Positions 6,169-8,113 of a stretch of 8,113 bases of DNA are shown here, in pieces. Both the position numbers and the translations under genes were made by a program. Source of the stretch: MGBC163016 sp964462135 (GTDB lineage Bacteria; Actinomycetota; Coriobacteriia; Coriobacteriales; Eggerthellaceae); the NCBI GenBank assembly GCA_964462135.1, contig CAYWWK010000041.1, forward strand, positions 1 to 8,113, read 5' to 3'. Position 1 is the first letter of the stretch; each line of letters starts with the position of its first letter. The notes under the pieces were generated by a model. It did no database searches and was not told where the DNA came from. It worked only from the letters and a program-made list of their open reading frames with translations.

Positions 6169-7977
6169 TTACTTTGACGTCGCCAAGAGAACATTTGACC
6201 CTTCGCTGTCAAAGGGTGCATCCCTTGGGAAAACAGCGCTGTCACGTTCAGAAGCCATGAAGTTCTCATTCTGCCCTTCCGATTCGCCGGGTGTTCCGTA
6301 TTCAATCCGAGTCGTTTCGGATGCGGTCATCGCGCCAAGCAGCAGCGGAAAGGCCAAAAGCAAAGGCCACACATAGCGGGCGTCAAAGACGGGGGCGATC
6401 ACGCAGAAGCCCACCATCACCCCTACTGGCACGAAGAGAGCACCCAACCCTCGCTTCCTGCGAAGGTTCGAAAACAACAGGGCTGCGGGCAGCCAAAGCA
6501 CGTAGAGCACGGTCAGAAAGGGTGTATTGACCACCGGTACGGAAGCGATGGTGCCATAAGCCGCATCCAGACACTCCCGCAGCCCATCGAGCTCATCGGG
6601 GTTCCACAAGACCGGGCGATCTTCTTTGCCGATCTTCGTATCCACTGTCACCATGCGGATGTTGAGGAACGTGGTGGGTGCCACATACATTCCGGCCTGG
6701 GACATGATGGCAGCGAAGTAAGCCTCTGGATCTTCAAGGCCCTGCATCGCATAGAGCTTCAAGTATTCGACAAGATCGGCCTGGCTGGACCGTACCTGAT
6801 AGTAGTACTTGACTCCGTCTTGGAAGTCGAACTGATAATGATCCTTGACCCGTTCGACATTCACCACCGCATTGATGATGCATTCCTCATCCTGGGAAAG
6901 GTCATGGACCTGAGCATAGCGAGCAGTCTGCTGGAACAGCAGCCCAAGCGTTTCCTGAGCGCCCCCCGGTGCGATGTTCGCCAGAGGGAACACCACGAGC
7001 GGCATCAATATGACCATCACGATGAAGCAGCTTGCGCCCTGAAGCGCGAGCGCTTCGAACAATCTTATCCGTTTGCGGAAAAGAAGGCAGCAGATCACCG
7101 TGGTGATCAGCACGATGAAGATACCCGTTTTCTTCGTGAGGCACATCAGCAGGGCCAGCATCGTAAACAATGCCACATTGCGCCCGGACAGATTGCCTCC
7201 TTGCGTGCGCAAGCATTCCACCAGCATGAGGAACCACGGAATGAAGGCCAGGCCGAAAAGCGAGTCCTTCACCACGCAGCTGGCCCACGTGGGAACCGCG
7301 GGCATCAGGCAGAAGAAGACGAAGAGCGCAAGACGAACGACACGCGGTGTGTTCCAACGCTGAAAGACCGAAAGCAGGTGGGTGAAGAGGGCAAGATAGC
7401 CCAAAACCTGGAGAGTAGACAGCACGAACACCCCAGCCATCCAATTGCCCGTGAGCTGATCGCTCAGCCATGCTGCGCCTCCGAACACCAGCGTCGTGAG
7501 TACGGGGTGGTGGTCCACCAACCACGCATCCGTGAGTGTGCTGTCGCGCACAGGTGCCCATTGAATGAGCGCTACCGGATGCGCCTCAGGATATACCTGC
7601 CACATCTGCCAATAGGTGTCCCAATAGGTGCTGCCAGGAAAATTCGCCACGAGCCACGGCAGCCAGCAAAGCAGCATGATGGCGAATGCCGTTCGAGAGG
7701 GATGGCGCAGGAAAAGCACCTTGAACACCGCGGGACGCTTCGAGGAGGATTGGCGAATTTTGGCGAGGGCCCAGTCTGAGAACAAGAGGAAGGCCGCGAA
7801 GGGGACCATGGCAAGAACGGTGAGACCGATCTCCGCCGGAAGGGGAAGCGACGCAAACCCTTCTCCCAAGGTGTATGAGGTGCCGAAGACACAGCAGAAC
7901 GCGAGAACGAAGGAGATGACCGCCAGCTGCAGCCATTGCTTTCTTGAAAGGGTGGTCAGAAGGGTACGCATGCGCAT
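6169..7977 (-). CDS. DUF6020-like polytopic membrane protein, possible GT-C-type glycosyltransferase
   Basis: 602 residues with roughly 10-12 hydrophobic helices, e.g. about 15-36, 48-67, 95-114, 180-203, 214-230, 238-255, 267-300 (two), 316-334, 487-503, 511-530 and 534-549. Motifs I associate with DUF6020-type proteins are NFPGSTYWDTYWQ (112-124), DHHPVLTT (155-162), KDSLFG (237-242), TKKTG (281-285) and FDARYVWPL (531-539). An acidic residue in the first large extracytoplasmic loop (D120 or D155) plus many helices recalls GT-C lipid-sugar transferases, so a cell-envelope glycosylation role is possible, but this is inference. A large soluble loop (about 340-480) lies between helices, and the C-terminal ~50 residues are a hydrophilic, acidic tail. 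Two ATGs, at codons 1 and 3, compete as start. Neither has a good Shine-Dalgarno, and a TACAAT hexamer directly precedes the first. No envelope-biosynthesis partner genes are adjacent. Family call is from memory of motifs; function unproven. Confidence 0.85.
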   Translation of the reverse strand: MRMRTLLTTLSRKQWLQLAVISFVLAFCCVFGTSYTLGEGFASLPLPAEIGLTVLAMVPFAAFLLFSDWALAKIRQSSSKRPAVFKVLFLRHPSRTAFAIMLLCWLPWLVANFPGSTYWDTYWQMWQVYPEAHPVALIQWAPVRDSTLTDAWLVDHHPVLTTLVFGGAAWLSDQLTGNWMAGVFVLSTLQVLGYLALFTHLLSVFQRWNTPRVVRLALFVFFCLMPAVPTWASCVVKDSLFGLAFIPWFLMLVECLRTQGGNLSGRNVALFTMLALLMCLTKKTGIFIVLITTVICCLLFRKRIRLFEALALQGASCFIVMVILMPLVVFPLANIAPGGAQETLGLLFQQTARYAQVHDLSQDEECIINAVVNVERVKDHYQFDFQDGVKYYYQVRSSQADLVEYLKLYAMQGLEDPEAYFAAIMSQAGMYVAPTTFLNIRMVTVDTKIGKEDRPVLWNPDELDGLRECLDAAYGTIASVPVVNTPFLTVLYVLWLPAALLFSNLRRKRGLGALFVPVGVMVGFCVIAPVFDARYVWPLLLAFPLLLGAMTASETTRIEYGTPGESEGQNENFMASERDSAVFPRDAPFDSEGSNVLLATSK

Positions 7978-7983
7978 ATTGTA
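7978..7983 (-). promoter_or_regulatory. Candidate -10 box abutting the DUF6020-like gene start
   Basis: The minus strand reads TACAAT immediately followed by ATGCGCATG. With standard -10 geometry the transcript would begin at the A of the second ATG (7971), giving a leaderless mRNA. No good -35 is visible upstream, which is GC-rich repeat DNA. Tentative. Confidence 0.35.
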
Positions 7984-8007
7984 TCGTGAGCCCGTGGGTG
8001 GCGGCGG

Positions 8008-8077
8008 TGTATGAACACATGAAGGCGTTCGGCCTTGGGGGTGGCGGTGGTGTTCGCGGAGGGGTGCTCAGCCTTGG
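8008..8077. repeat. Right repeat block (copy of the left-edge family)
   Basis: 8023-8077 is identical to 1-55, and 8008-8038 matches 65-95 with one mismatch. The block lies only about 30 bp upstream of the DUF6020-like start codon. It is followed by small stems AGCCT/AGGCT (8070-8086) and GTGC-TTC-GCAC (8100-8110). No gene is evident between 7978 and the window end. Confidence 0.85.
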
Positions 8078-8113
8078 CTTCAGGCTGCGAAAAGACGTGG
8101 TGCTTCGCACGAT

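Noticed and set aside
6820..7779. 319-codon plus-strand open frame opposite the DUF6020-like gene
   Set aside because: Composition (Arg/His/Gln/Glu-rich, no domain) fits an antisense shadow of a membrane-protein gene in G+C-rich DNA.
1..8113. Whole window as a composite transposon bounded by the edge repeats
   Set aside because: The edge repeats are short, GC-rich, non-coding and have diverged partial copies; no transposase or integrase is present and the cargo looks like ordinary chromosomal genes.

Overview
The window holds three protein genes and three repeat-rich non-coding blocks. Moderately high G+C, a multi-TM DUF6020-like membrane protein, a hybrid sensor kinase and a membrane-anchored M28-like protein with a long Ala/Glu-rich insert suggest a G+C-rich anaerobic actinobacterium of the Coriobacteriia (Eggerthellaceae/Slackia type). 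This is inferred from protein style only; there is no rRNA or other marker in the window.

Layout: 1-590 is non-coding and packed with inverted repeats: a 113-bp imperfect palindrome (66-178), a run of hairpins (208-383), and a 136-bp element with perfect 32-bp inverted ends (384-519). A promoter-like sequence and an RBS follow, then the plus-strand gene 591-3494. That gene encodes a 967-residue M28-peptidase-like membrane protein. Its peptidase domain is interrupted by two membrane hairpins and a disordered stretch of about 565 residues, and by motif alignment it has lost three of the usual zinc ligands. The convergent gap 3495-3800 carries a terminator-like hairpin and a cluster of short palindromic (REP/BIME-like) repeats. 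On the minus strand, 6062-3801 encodes a 753-residue hybrid histidine kinase with two receiver domains. Upstream of it on the same strand, 7977-6169 encodes a 602-residue polytopic DUF6020-like protein. The last ~110 bases re-enter the repeat family seen at the left edge: 55 bases at 1-55 are identical to 8023-8077.

How the genes relate: the M28-like gene faces the other two and is probably an independent unit. The DUF6020-like gene and the kinase are co-oriented, 106 bp apart with no clear terminator between them, so they could be co-transcribed, but the kinase has its own good RBS and no functional link is shown. No transposase, CRISPR array, tRNA or rRNA was seen. The most unusual content is the apparent M28 pseudoenzyme and the density of at least three different palindromic repeat families around it.
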